From Psychroserpens sp. NJDZ02 (GTDB lineage Bacteria > Bacteroidota > Bacteroidia > Flavobacteriales > Flavobacteriaceae), in assembly GCF_004843725.1 (NCBI RefSeq), contig NZ_CP039451.1:3044001-3108000 (forward strand): a DNA stretch of 64,000 nt. The letters run 5' to 3'. The translations under genes were made by a program, and so were the position numbers. Shown piece by piece: positions 28,418 through 37,551 of this stretch; positions within the stretch are counted from its first letter, which is position 1, and every line of letters starts with the position of its first letter. The notes under the pieces were generated by a model that worked only from the letters and a program-made list of their open reading frames with translations, did no database searches and was not told where the DNA came from.

Positions 28418-28738
28418 CAGTTTGAAAATGTCCACTTATTATCAGCTAAATCTGGACTTGGCGTAGAGGAATTAAAAGAAAAAATGATTGGTTTTGTTAA
28501 TACAGGCGCACTCCGTAATAACGAGACGATTGTGACTAATACCAGACATTATGATTCGTTATTAAAAGCGTTTGAAGAAATCCAAAAAGTAAAATATGGC
28601 CTAGAATCTGGGTTGTCAGGAGATTTATTAGCGATAGATATTAGACAAGCCTTATACCATTTTGGCGAGATTACAGGCGAAATTACTAGTGATGATTTAC
28701 TAGGTAATATTTTTGCTAACTTTTGTATTGGAAAGTAA
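28418..28738 (+). pseudogene. Displaced 3' end of mnmE (right direct repeat)
   Basis: This is a second copy of the last 321 bp of mnmE, ending in FCIGK and TAA. It has no 5' part; its first ATG (28484) gives an 84-residue fragment that cannot fold as the GTPase. It is read as the original 3' end pushed away when an element with its own 3' segment integrated at the core near 25985/28418. Confidence 0.9.
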
Positions 28739-29369
28739 GTAATTTATACAATTTATAATTTTCGTAAAATTAGGTCTCTCAAACTTAATTGAATATGGCT
28801 TTTAAAGGAAAATAGACCCTTATATTTTTCTTAGAGACCTTGCGTGTGTAGATAGGTAACACTACAATGTGCCTTCGATAACAGCAGGTATATGTTACCA
28901 CATTGGATATGCTAATAAATGAAAGCAAACTTAAATCAATTAGTGTAAAAAGAAATAGGACATATGCTAAATAGTATATGTCTTTTACAGCAGCAGTTAA
29001 AACTATTATTGAATTGACTAGGCGCAAAGGGGGCATTATATTCTCATAAAAAATGTTTCAAAACATAAATTGATTTGTTGCTTAATTATTGTAAAACCAT
29101 GCTAATTGGTACTTATGGTAAAACAAACAATCAACACTTTTAATGTTGTATATAGTTGACACATTGTTACTCTTGCATTTAAACCTAAATAACAAAAAAA
29201 AACAATAGTTTTTTGTAGAATTAACAACAAACAATATTATTCTACGTAAAGTATGAATTAGTATTATTATAAAGGATGGAAAAAAATGAATCTAATTAAT
29301 TCAAATGAAATCTTATCTACAAAAAAAAGCCCTACATTTAACTTCGCTTAACCTCAATAACCAAAACAA
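28739..29369. other. Non-coding junction between the small element and the defence island
   Basis: No convincing gene. It holds several inverted repeats: TAATTTT/AAAATTA (28756-28772), AGGTCTCT/AGAGACCT (28772-28779 and 28833-28840), GGTAACA/TGTTACC (28855-28861 and 28893-28899), CAATGTG/CACATTG (28865-28871 and 28899-28905; these last two pairs interlock) and a hairpin GACATAT/ATATGTC (28959-28982). A 21-codon open frame at 29286-29351 with an AAGGATGG-like stretch before it ends 18 bp before the WYL gene; it might be a leader peptide but is weak. The WYL promoter should lie here, but no exact TAnnTTTG was found. Confidence 0.5.
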
Positions 29370-30383
29370 ATGGCCACTAACAGGCACGCACAAATTCGTT
29401 ATACCATTCTAGATAAGTGTTTTAGTAATTTTAATAGGAATTTTACCTACGATGATTTACTAGAAGAAATAAATCAAGTTTTACAAGAAATTGGATCAGA
29501 GGGCATACAATTAAGACAGTTACAATATGATATAGCCCACATGAAATCTGATGTGGGCTACGCTATTGAGTTAAATGAAGATCTTAAGGAAGGAAAAAAA
29601 AGAGTTTTTAGATATAACGACAAAAACTTTTCTTTAGCTAATAATCCGCTTAACGTTGAAGATACAGAGCAATTGGAATCTACACTAGCTATATTATCAC
29701 GTTACAAAAATAGAGAAGAATTTAATTGGTTAGAAGAACTTATTCCAAGAATGGAGCAAGCTTTTGATTTAGTTTCAAATGGAGACGATAGCGCTATAAG
29801 TTATCAAGGAAATCAAGATTTAAAAGGATTACATCATTTAGGTGTACTATTCAATCTAATTATTAAAAGAAAAGTTACAGAAATAGAATATGAGACTTTT
29901 GCTAATAAAATAGAATTAGCAATTGTATATCCATACCATTTGAAACAATATAACAATAGGTGGTTTTTGTTTTGTTTTAACCCAACCTACAATTCAATTT
30001 CTAATTATCCTTTGGATAGAATTACCCAATTACGGGAAACCGTAAAAACATTTGCTGGATCTTCTATAAATTGGCTAGATTATTTTGAGGATATTATAGG
30101 AGTTACCAAACCGATGGATGTAGTATTAGAAAAAATAAAATTGAAGTTTTCTGAAAATAGAATTAATTATGTTTTAACTAAGCCATTACATGGAACGCAA
30201 AAAATAGATAAGGAAGATAAATCAAATTGCTTAGTTCTAATTGAAGTAATTCCAAATCGAGAGTTGTATCAGCAGTTATTAGCGTTTGGTGAGGATGTTG
30301 AAGTAATATCGCCCAAAAGAATAAGGCAGGAAATGATAAATAAAATAAAATTGATGAGCAATCAATATAACCATGCAGAATAG
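29370..30383 (+). CDS. WYL-domain transcriptional regulator (BrxR/CapW-like)
   Basis: The protein has 337 residues. An N-terminal winged-helix region (ILDKCFSNFNRNFTYDDLLE ... LRQLQYDIAHM) precedes a WYL domain around residues 160-240 (VYPYHLKQYNNRWFLFCFN ... YPLDRITQL) and a C-terminal WCX-like part. WYL regulators often stand at the edge of phage-defence loci and control them, probably by binding nucleic-acid or nucleotide ligands. It is the first gene of the island. Its stop codon lies inside the first of five identical operator-promoter sites (30373-30407), so it is the best candidate for the factor that reads these sites. Whether it activates or represses is not known. Confidence 0.85.
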   Translation: MATNRHAQIRYTILDKCFSNFNRNFTYDDLLEEINQVLQEIGSEGIQLRQLQYDIAHMKSDVGYAIELNEDLKEGKKRVFRYNDKNFSLANNPLNVEDTEQLESTLAILSRYKNREEFNWLEELIPRMEQAFDLVSNGDDSAISYQGNQDLKGLHHLGVLFNLIIKRKVTEIEYETFANKIELAIVYPYHLKQYNNRWFLFCFNPTYNSISNYPLDRITQLRETVKTFAGSSINWLDYFEDIIGVTKPMDVVLEKIKLKFSENRINYVLTKPLHGTQKIDKEDKSNCLVLIEVIPNRELYQQLLAFGEDVEVISPKRIRQEMINKIKLMSNQYNHAE

Positions 30384-30407
30384 GTGCATGTTTCGTTAAT
30401 ACGTTTG
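30373..30407 (+). promoter_or_regulatory. Island box 1: ATGCA-N7-TGCAT-N10-TACGTTTG
   Basis: Inverted repeat at 30373-30389 (spacer GAATAGG), 10 bp, then TACGTTTG at 30400-30407, 36 bp before the methylase-kinase start codon. It overlaps the end of the WYL gene. It matches the four other island boxes in spacing exactly. Confidence 0.85.
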
Positions 30408-30442
30408 TAAAATAATTGAAATGCTTAATTAAATTTTAGTCA

Positions 30443-32998
30443 ATGAAAAAATTAGAGAGTACACTTTGGAAGGTTTTAAATGAAGTTAGAGGGCATAAAA
30501 CCATCGGCGAATTAAAAGGAATTGTAATTAGTTTAATTTTCTTAAAATATGCTAGCGATCAATCTTTAGCTAACCCATTTACTAATGTTTCTGTTCCTAA
30601 AAAATCTCAATATTCCTTTTTGATAGTGAATCTAAATAATTCAGGTTTATTAAATCATGTATGGGATGCTTTTTGTGAAATTGAAAACGAAAATATTCAG
30701 TTAAGGAATACCCTAACTTCGTTAGATTTTCAGTTTTTTTTTAAAAATAGAGAAGATTTAGAGTTACTTAGAATTTTAATTATTAAAATTTTAGAGTTTG
30801 ATTTCTTAGAAATAAATATAAGTTTCTCTAATTTTATAGGGCAATTACTTTCAAAGTTTGCTTTTTATGAAGGAAAAAAAGGTGGGGATATAAATACCCC
30901 AGATTCTGTTTCGCAATTAATGATTGAATTATTAAATCCTGAAAAAGGGAAAGTTCTAGATTCAACTTGTGGTGTAGGTGGTTTCTTTCAAAATATTAAA
31001 GATCAATATCCAAATAATAAGTTTCAATTTTACGGACAAGAATATAATGGATCAACATTGGTATTCGCTAAATTAAGGTTTGCTTTTAATCAAAAAAACA
31101 TTATTGAATTTGGAGAAAGAAAAAGTACGCTAAGTGATGATCAATTTCCAGAATTGAAAGCAGATTATGTAATCATGCATCCACCATTTAGTGTAAGAGC
31201 ATTAACAAATGAAATTTTTGAAGGTGATCCTAGGTTTGAGTTTGGTTTACCACCAAAAAGTAATGCAAATATGGCATGGATTCAGCATGCGATTTATCAC
31301 TTAGCTAAAAATGGCAAAGCTGCCATACTTTTAAATAATAGTACATTATCTGTAGGTGGTAAAGAAGCTGAAATACGTAAAAATATAATCGAGGCTGATT
31401 TAATTGAGTCAATTATTGCTTTGCCATCTGGAATGCTATCAAACACTAGTATTCCATGTGTTATTTGGATTTTAAATAAAAATAAAACTCGAAAAGGTAA
31501 AACTCTCTTTATGGATTTATCCAATTTTGGACATAAAGAAAAACTCAATTTTCAAAAAGTTTTTGACGATAAAAGTATTAAACAAATCACTTCTATCTTT
31601 AAAAAGATTCAAAATGACTTTTTATTATATACCGGTCATACAGGATTTTTTAGATTAGTAGATTCTGAGGAAATTATTAAAAATAATTACTTGCTTACAC
31701 CAATTAGATATCTTGGTTTTGAGGGTAGAATTAAAGAGGATCTAAATGATGCTGTCAGTTTGGGATCTGTACTAGAGCATGTTAAGCCTAAAAATATAGA
31801 TAAAACTCTAGAATATAAAAAAATTAGTATAAAGGATTTATCATCTATTTCTACTAACTATTTAATAAACGTTGATACCTTAACCAAAGGAGAACTAAAG
31901 TCAAATTATAGAGAACTGCCTAACAATGTGTTGATGATACCAAGATTAGGTGATAAACTTAAGTTTTCTTATTATGGTGAAGGTGTATCTGATATCGCTT
32001 TTTCTGCTAATTCAATTTTCACGTTTAGGGTTGATGCGGATAAAGTGAGTTTAGATTATTTAATAGGAGAATTGTTTAAGCCCTATTTTCATATTCAATT
32101 TTCCGTTTTTAAATTTGGAGCTGGCATACAGTTAATAAGATTAAAAGATTTATTAAATATTAAAATTTTAATACCCTCTTTAGAAGAACAAAAAAGAGTT
32201 GTTGAGGAGTCACGAGAAAGGCAGTTTCAATCTGCTGCAAAAGATTTAGGTTTCGAAAAAGAGATAGCAAAACTTAAGATGGCTCAAATGAAAGATTTGG
32301 GTTCTAAAAAGCATAATATTATGCAGCATCTTAATAATGTAAAAGCATCAGCAGATGTGTTAACCAAAATGATTGAGCTTAACAATGGCGTTTTAAAGTC
32401 TGATGAAATTATAGACCCTAGAAGAGGCATAACTGTAGAAAAACGTTTTCTACGGTTACAAGAAAGTTTAGGCAAAGTAATCTACTATGTAGATAATATC
32501 ACCAATGAATTAAAATATGACAAAGCTGAAATAATAAATTCAGTGAAGTTTATCAGGGAATGTAAGGAAAGAGGATTACAAAACGAATTGTTTTCTATTG
32601 AAGTTGTATACGAAAAAGCCACTTTAGAAGGAAGAGAGCCACTCATTAACATTTCTAAAAATGATTTTGAAGAAATGTATAATAATATTCTAGAGAATTC
32701 TATTAATCATGGGTTTGTAGATGAAAATAAAAAATACATTTTTAGAATATCCATCGCTTTTATCGATGACTTTTTGGAAATAAATTTCGAGAATAATGGA
32801 AAACCTTTTCCTAAAGGAATTGCCCAAAAATTCGATGTAAAAGGTGAAAAAGCCGGGGCAACAGCTGGCACGGGTATAGGACTTTGGAAAGTGTCAGAAA
32901 TTGTAAAACACTTTGGAGTTAAAATGTCTGTATTTGATGAACCAACAACAGATTTTCCTGTGGGCTTTAATTTTAAATTTAACCTTGAAACACTTTAA
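30443..32998 (+). CDS. Fusion: HsdM-like methylase / specificity-like domain / histidine kinase
   Basis: The protein has 851 residues and three parts. Residues 1-400 resemble type I N6-adenine methylase: KLESTLWKVLNEVRG, then motif I as LDSTCGVGGFF (Asp172) and motif IV as MHPPF (His246), where active enzymes have NPPF; the change suggests loss of catalysis. Residues about 435-590 resemble a target-recognition domain of HsdS (LGSVLEHVK ... LLNIKILIPSLEEQKRVVEE). Residues about 600-851 form a histidine kinase: phosphoacceptor-like KKHNIMQHL (His624), N-box NNILENSINHGF, G1-like NFENNGKPF and G2 GTGIGLWKVSEIVKHFG. It is followed 3 bp later by a receiver gene. I infer a DNA-binding sensor kinase that uses a dead methylase as its detector. 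Confidence 0.8.
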   Translation: MKKLESTLWKVLNEVRGHKTIGELKGIVISLIFLKYASDQSLANPFTNVSVPKKSQYSFLIVNLNNSGLLNHVWDAFCEIENENIQLRNTLTSLDFQFFFKNREDLELLRILIIKILEFDFLEINISFSNFIGQLLSKFAFYEGKKGGDINTPDSVSQLMIELLNPEKGKVLDSTCGVGGFFQNIKDQYPNNKFQFYGQEYNGSTLVFAKLRFAFNQKNIIEFGERKSTLSDDQFPELKADYVIMHPPFSVRALTNEIFEGDPRFEFGLPPKSNANMAWIQHAIYHLAKNGKAAILLNNSTLSVGGKEAEIRKNIIEADLIESIIALPSGMLSNTSIPCVIWILNKNKTRKGKTLFMDLSNFGHKEKLNFQKVFDDKSIKQITSIFKKIQNDFLLYTGHTGFFRLVDSEEIIKNNYLLTPIRYLGFEGRIKEDLNDAVSLGSVLEHVKPKNIDKTLEYKKISIKDLSSISTNYLINVDTLTKGELKSNYRELPNNVLMIPRLGDKLKFSYYGEGVSDIAFSANSIFTFRVDADKVSLDYLIGELFKPYFHIQFSVFKFGAGIQLIRLKDLLNIKILIPSLEEQKRVVEESRERQFQSAAKDLGFEKEIAKLKMAQMKDLGSKKHNIMQHLNNVKASADVLTKMIELNNGVLKSDEIIDPRRGITVEKRFLRLQESLGKVIYYVDNITNELKYDKAEIINSVKFIRECKERGLQNELFSIEVVYEKATLEGREPLINISKNDFEEMYNNILENSINHGFVDENKKYIFRISIAFIDDFLEINFENNGKPFPKGIAQKFDVKGEKAGATAGTGIGLWKVSEIVKHFGVKMSVFDEPTTDFPVGFNFKFNLETL

Positions 32999-33001
32999 AA
33001 T

Positions 33002-34168
33002 ATGAATAGATATCAAGTATTATGGATTGATGATGATGCTGAAAAGCAGGACGGTTTTTTAGAGTCTGCTTTTTTAGAGGGTTTAGATATCAACTACTAC
33101 AAAACGTCTAAACAGGGTATGGAAGAATTAGTATCTAAAATAGAACAGTATGACGCTGTTATTTTAGACGCTATGGTGTATAACGAGTCTGAAGATGAAA
33201 AAGCAGCATTAACTGGGCTATTTAATTCAATCAAAAAAATTAACAGCTTATCTAACAAAAAGAAAATACCTTATTTTATTTACTCTGGTTATATTGATCA
33301 GGATGAGCATGCTAGCGCACGAGAAATGTTAGCTGATGAAACTATCTTTATTAAAGGCAAAGATAATGACGTATTATTTCAGGCAATTAAAAAAGAAGCT
33401 GATGAACAGGTAGACACTCAAATTAGACATAAATACCAACGTGCTTTTGAAGTATGTACAGAAAAATATATTGGTGAAAATGCAGGGAAGGATTTATTGA
33501 ATTTGTTGTTAAACCTTGAAAATTCAAATACTGAAAATCAATTTAATACATTAAGAAAAATCGTTGAAGATATTTTTATTGCTTGTAATAAGTTTCAGTT
33601 ATTACCAAATGAGTTTATTACACCTTCAGTCGCAATTAATGAAACCAGTAAATTCTTATCAGGTAAAAACCATAAAGGAGAGTTATTCACAGAAAAAGGG
33701 TATAAACACCTAGAAGAAACACATATTCCTAGTCAAGTTTCAATAATGCTTTGGAATATTTTAACAATTACCCAAGATGGATCTCACAGATCTACTATAG
33801 ACCAACATGTAAAAACGTTGAACTCATCCTATTTAATACAAAGTGTTTTGTATCAGTTATTAGATGTTGTAGTTTGGTTTAAAATTCATGTGGATAGTAA
33901 TCCAAAAACAGAGAATTGGACTAAAATTGAAAAACCTAAACAAGAATCAGAAAGCAATATAAAAAAGGGAATAGTCATAAATTTTAATGTTTATAAAGGT
34001 TTCGCATTTTTACAACCAGTAGATAGAACAGATAATATTTTTATCCCGCCACATCTTATAACAAATCATAGCTTAAAAGAACAAGATGTTATTATTGGTG
34101 AAATTGAAGAATACACAGACAACAGAACAAACGAACTAAAAAAACGAGTTAAAAAACTCATCAAATAA
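33002..34168 (+). CDS. Response-regulator-like receiver with C-terminal cold-shock-like domain
   Basis: The protein has 388 residues. The receiver (1-130) has all key residues: the acidic cluster LWIDDD (residues 8-10), phospho-acceptor Asp56 in AVILDAMV, Ser/Thr in FIYSGY and Lys in IFIKGKD. The middle (about 135-305) is all-helical and may be a HEPN/DUF4145-like unit, without a clear RxxxxH. The last 65 residues resemble a cold-shock OB fold (GIVINFNVYKGFAFLQPVDR ... NIFIPPHLI), expected to bind single-stranded nucleic acid. It follows the methylase-kinase by 3 bp, so it is its natural partner. A similar OB tail occurs in the TPR protein at 53091. Confidence 0.8.
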   Translation: MNRYQVLWIDDDAEKQDGFLESAFLEGLDINYYKTSKQGMEELVSKIEQYDAVILDAMVYNESEDEKAALTGLFNSIKKINSLSNKKKIPYFIYSGYIDQDEHASAREMLADETIFIKGKDNDVLFQAIKKEADEQVDTQIRHKYQRAFEVCTEKYIGENAGKDLLNLLLNLENSNTENQFNTLRKIVEDIFIACNKFQLLPNEFITPSVAINETSKFLSGKNHKGELFTEKGYKHLEETHIPSQVSIMLWNILTITQDGSHRSTIDQHVKTLNSSYLIQSVLYQLLDVVVWFKIHVDSNPKTENWTKIEKPKQESESNIKKGIVINFNVYKGFAFLQPVDRTDNIFIPPHLITNHSLKEQDVIIGEIEEYTDNRTNELKKRVKKLIK

Positions 34169-34171
34169 TAT

Positions 34172-36292
34172 ATGAATCACGATCAACTAAAAAACTTAGA
34201 AGACAAACTCTGGGACTCTGCCAACGCAATGCGTGCACATGGAGGTTTAAAAGCATCAGATTATGCAGTACCCGTTTTAGGTTTAATCTTTTTAAAGTTT
34301 GCCGAAAATAAATACAGCCAACACGAAGCTAAAATCTTGGAGGAATACCAGAGAGATAAAGGCACACGTATGGAGCGCACCATACAAGAAGTGGCGCTGG
34401 CTACCTGTGGTTTTTATTTACCAGAAAATGCCAGATACGATTATTTACTAAACTTACCAGGAAACAAAAGAGCTGAAGCTTTGCGGGATGCCATGAAAGG
34501 TATTGAAAAATACCAAGATGCGAAGTTTCAAGATGTGTTGCCAACCGAAGCTTATTTTGATATTGAAAAAAAGAAAGACGATATTTTACCAGAACTTTTA
34601 AAATCATTTTCAGACATACCAAAAGAAGCATCTGGAGATATATTTGGTAAAATTTATGAGTACTTCTTAGGTAAATTCGCAATGAGCGAAGGACAAAAAG
34701 GAGGCGAGTTCTTTACACCAACTTCTGTAGTTCGTTTTATTGTTGAGGTGATTGAACCTTACAAAGGTAAAATTTACGATCCTGCCTGTGGTTCTGGTGG
34801 TATGTTTGTACAATCTGCCGATTTTATTGCACACGAAGGTCACGACTTAAACGATATTTATGTGTACGGACAAGAATACATGGGCGAAACCGTGCGCTTG
34901 GCAAAAATGAACTTACTCGTACACAATTTACGTGGCGAAATTACCGAAACCAATTCGTATGATAGCGATCCTTATGATGGACTTGGAAAGTTCGATTTTG
35001 TTATGGCGAATCCGCCATTTAATGTAAAATCTGTAAAAGAAAGTACCGTAAAATTAGACGAACGTTTTTACAAATACGGATTACCAAAAAACAAGGGTAA
35101 AAAAGATGATAAAATATCTGATGCCAATTATTTATGGATTTCACTCTTTGCAACCTCTTTAAATAAAAACGGACGTGCAGGTTTTGTAATGCCTAATTCT
35201 GCTTCTGATGCTCGAAACTCAGAATACGACATTCGTAAAAACATTGTAGATTCTGGTATTGTAGATTGCATGGTAAGTATGCCAACCAATATGTTTTTAA
35301 CGGTGACTTTACCTGCAACCTTATGGTTTTTCGATAAGCAAAAAGTAAACACAGACCGTAAAGACAACATCTTATTTTTAGATGCGCGTAATGTGTATAA
35401 CCAAATAGACAGAGCGCATAGAGAATGGACTACAGAAAACCAACAAAATTTAGCAGCTATTGTACGTTTGTATCGTGGTGAAACCAAGCGTTATTTAGAA
35501 TTAATTGATAGCTACATAAAACAAGCGAATGAAGCTGAAAGTAGAGTTGCACCTACAAAAGAGGTTTTAGAGCTACAAATTGAAACGACTTTAAAAAGTT
35601 TAAAAGCATACATTAAAGAAACTAAAGGAGCTAAACGTACACCAACCAAAACAAAAGCATTAAAAGAATCTGATTTCTTTAATTTGGTTGAAAAGTTTAC
35701 CAAGACTACACCAGAAATAAACGCTGTTGTTTTAGATAATTTAGTACATCCTATAGAAAATACACCTTTAGAAAACGAAGCACAATTAGAAGTAGCTAAG
35801 AATTTAGATTTTAATGTAGCGCAAAACAAGTTTGATGCTACAGCTTTAAAACAAGACGCCAACCAACTTTTAGAATTGTATAAAATAGCAGATAAAAACT
35901 TAAAGTTAAGTTCTGATAAATTTTGGAGTGCCCAAAACTTGGTTAAAGTTGATAAAAACCTAGAAGAAGCATTGCAGAATTATATTGAAGCTATAGAACA
36001 AGCTGCTTATTGGAGTTCTAATATAAACTGGATGCAAACTCGTTTCCCAGAAGCCAAATATGAAGATGTCGTTGGTTTATGTAAAATGGCAGATAAAACC
36101 GAATATATTGAAGAACAGGATTATTCCTTAAATGCTGGACGCTATGTGGGAGTAGTAGTTGATGGAGACAATATTACAAAAGAAGAATTTGAGGAAACAA
36201 TGGGTGATAATATTGAAAAGCTAAAAGTGTTAGTTAAACAATCTAATTCTATTAATGATTCTATTTTTTCTAATTTATCAAACCTTATTTAA
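34172..36292 (+). CDS. hsdM: Type I restriction-modification methyltransferase HsdM
   Basis: The 706-residue protein is longer than the usual 500-530 because of a roughly 170-residue helical insertion (about 430-620). The N-terminal helical domain (LEDKLWDSANAMRA) and N6-adenine methylase core are standard: motif I DPACGSGGM (Asp203) and motif IV NPPF (Asn280). The C-terminus YSLNAGRYVGVV is typical. It methylates adenine in the target with HsdS. Spacing to neighbours is 3 and 2 bp, so it belongs to one operon. In contrast to the preceding fusion, it keeps its catalytic residues. Confidence 0.95.
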   Translation: MNHDQLKNLEDKLWDSANAMRAHGGLKASDYAVPVLGLIFLKFAENKYSQHEAKILEEYQRDKGTRMERTIQEVALATCGFYLPENARYDYLLNLPGNKRAEALRDAMKGIEKYQDAKFQDVLPTEAYFDIEKKKDDILPELLKSFSDIPKEASGDIFGKIYEYFLGKFAMSEGQKGGEFFTPTSVVRFIVEVIEPYKGKIYDPACGSGGMFVQSADFIAHEGHDLNDIYVYGQEYMGETVRLAKMNLLVHNLRGEITETNSYDSDPYDGLGKFDFVMANPPFNVKSVKESTVKLDERFYKYGLPKNKGKKDDKISDANYLWISLFATSLNKNGRAGFVMPNSASDARNSEYDIRKNIVDSGIVDCMVSMPTNMFLTVTLPATLWFFDKQKVNTDRKDNILFLDARNVYNQIDRAHREWTTENQQNLAAIVRLYRGETKRYLELIDSYIKQANEAESRVAPTKEVLELQIETTLKSLKAYIKETKGAKRTPTKTKALKESDFFNLVEKFTKTTPEINAVVLDNLVHPIENTPLENEAQLEVAKNLDFNVAQNKFDATALKQDANQLLELYKIADKNLKLSSDKFWSAQNLVKVDKNLEEALQNYIEAIEQAAYWSSNINWMQTRFPEAKYEDVVGLCKMADKTEYIEEQDYSLNAGRYVGVVVDGDNITKEEFEETMGDNIEKLKVLVKQSNSINDSIFSNLSNLI

Positions 36293-36294
36293 TC

Positions 36295-37551
36295 ATGGAA
36301 TATGAATTAGGTGATTTAATTCACAATACAATTGATTATAGGGGGAAAACTCCGAAAAGATTTGATAGTGGGATACCTGTGTTATCTGCTGCTAATGTTA
36401 AAAAAGGAAAGATAAAAATTGATTCGAAGTTTATTTCAAAAGAATATTATGATAAATGGGCAACAAGAGGTTTTATTAAACCAGGAGATATTTTAATTAC
36501 TACAGAAGCACCAGTTGGAGAAATAGCTAAAGTTCCAGGAGATCAAATTTATATGATTTCGCGTAGAGTTTTTGCTCTTCAAATAAATGAAAAGCTCGCT
36601 GACGAAACCTATGTTTATTATTTATTACTAACGGAAGGTGTTTTAAAGTATTTTGAGTCTATTTCTCATGGAGCAACTGCACCTAGAATTTATAAAGATG
36701 AAGTTTTAAAACTTAAAATTAATTTACCAGAATTACCAACCCAAAAAAAAATAGCATCAACCCTTTCCTCTTATGATGATTTAATAGAAAACAACAACCA
36801 ACGCATTACGCTTTTAGAAGACATGGCAGCCGAAATATACAAAGAGTGGTTTGTACGTTTTCGTTTTCCTAATTACCAAAACACCAAATTTTTAGACAAA
36901 GATGGTAAGGAAGTAGCGCATGGAACTAAAGGCGCTATTCCCGAGGGTTGGAATGATGGAGAAATTCTTGATTTGGTTGAACTAAAAAAAGGAAAAATTA
37001 TTACAAAATCTACTATTACAGAAGGAGATATACCTGTTGTTGCTGGTGGTTTAACTCCTGCATATTATCACAATAAAGCAAATACAAATTCTCCGACAAT
37101 AACAATAAGTTCATCTGGAGCTAATGCGGGATTTGTGAATATGTACTACGAAGATATTTGGGTTTCTGATTGCTCGTACTTAGATTCTAAAATGACTAAT
37201 TGGCTATTCTTTTTCTATTGCACTTTTAAAACAAGACAGAAAGAGGTTTTTCATTTACAAAGAGGTGCAGCGCAACCTCATGTATATTCGAAAGACATCC
37301 ATAAATTAAAAATGAAATGTCCGCCAGAAGAAATACTTAATGATTTTGAAAAGTTGATTAAGCCATTTTTTCAAGAGATAGATACTCTTATTGCTAAAAA
37401 CCAAATACTTCAAGAAACAAGAGATTTATTATTACCACGTTTAATAAGTGGTAAGTTGTCTGTGGAGAATTTGGAGGTAGAGGAAATGAATAGTTCTGCT
37501 GAGCTTAGTCGAAGTATGGCTGCGGAGCCTCAAGAAAAATATAGTAAGTAA
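36295..37551 (+). CDS. hsdS: Type I restriction-modification specificity subunit HsdS
   Basis: The 418-residue protein has two target-recognition domains (about 1-150 and 215-380), each followed by a conserved helix (LPTQKKIASTLSSYDDLIENNNQ; IDTLIAKNQILQETRDLLLPRLISGKL, abbreviated here by its ends). It sets the DNA sequence recognised by the HsdM/HsdR complex; the two halves probably read the two parts of a bipartite target. The tail after SGKLSVENLE is an odd short stretch (SSAELSRSMAAEP). It overlaps nothing but is one base from the next gene. Confidence 0.93.
   Translation: MEYELGDLIHNTIDYRGKTPKRFDSGIPVLSAANVKKGKIKIDSKFISKEYYDKWATRGFIKPGDILITTEAPVGEIAKVPGDQIYMISRRVFALQINEKLADETYVYYLLLTEGVLKYFESISHGATAPRIYKDEVLKLKINLPELPTQKKIASTLSSYDDLIENNNQRITLLEDMAAEIYKEWFVRFRFPNYQNTKFLDKDGKEVAHGTKGAIPEGWNDGEILDLVELKKGKIITKSTITEGDIPVVAGGLTPAYYHNKANTNSPTITISSSGANAGFVNMYYEDIWVSDCSYLDSKMTNWLFFFYCTFKTRQKEVFHLQRGAAQPHVYSKDIHKLKMKCPPEEILNDFEKLIKPFFQEIDTLIAKNQILQETRDLLLPRLISGKLSVENLEVEEMNSSAELSRSMAAEPQEKYSK

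Noticed and set aside
28484..28738. 84-residue open frame as a gene
   Set aside because: It is in frame with and nearly identical to the end of MnmE; a displaced fragment, not a separate protein.
29140..29200. Sixth copy of the island box before the WYL gene
   Set aside because: A TGCAT is present near 29176, but the left half-site is CATTG and no TAnnTTTG follows at 10 bp.
29286..29351. 21-residue leader peptide before the WYL gene
   Set aside because: Only a weak ribosome site and no regulatory codon pattern; kept as a remark in the intergenic entry.
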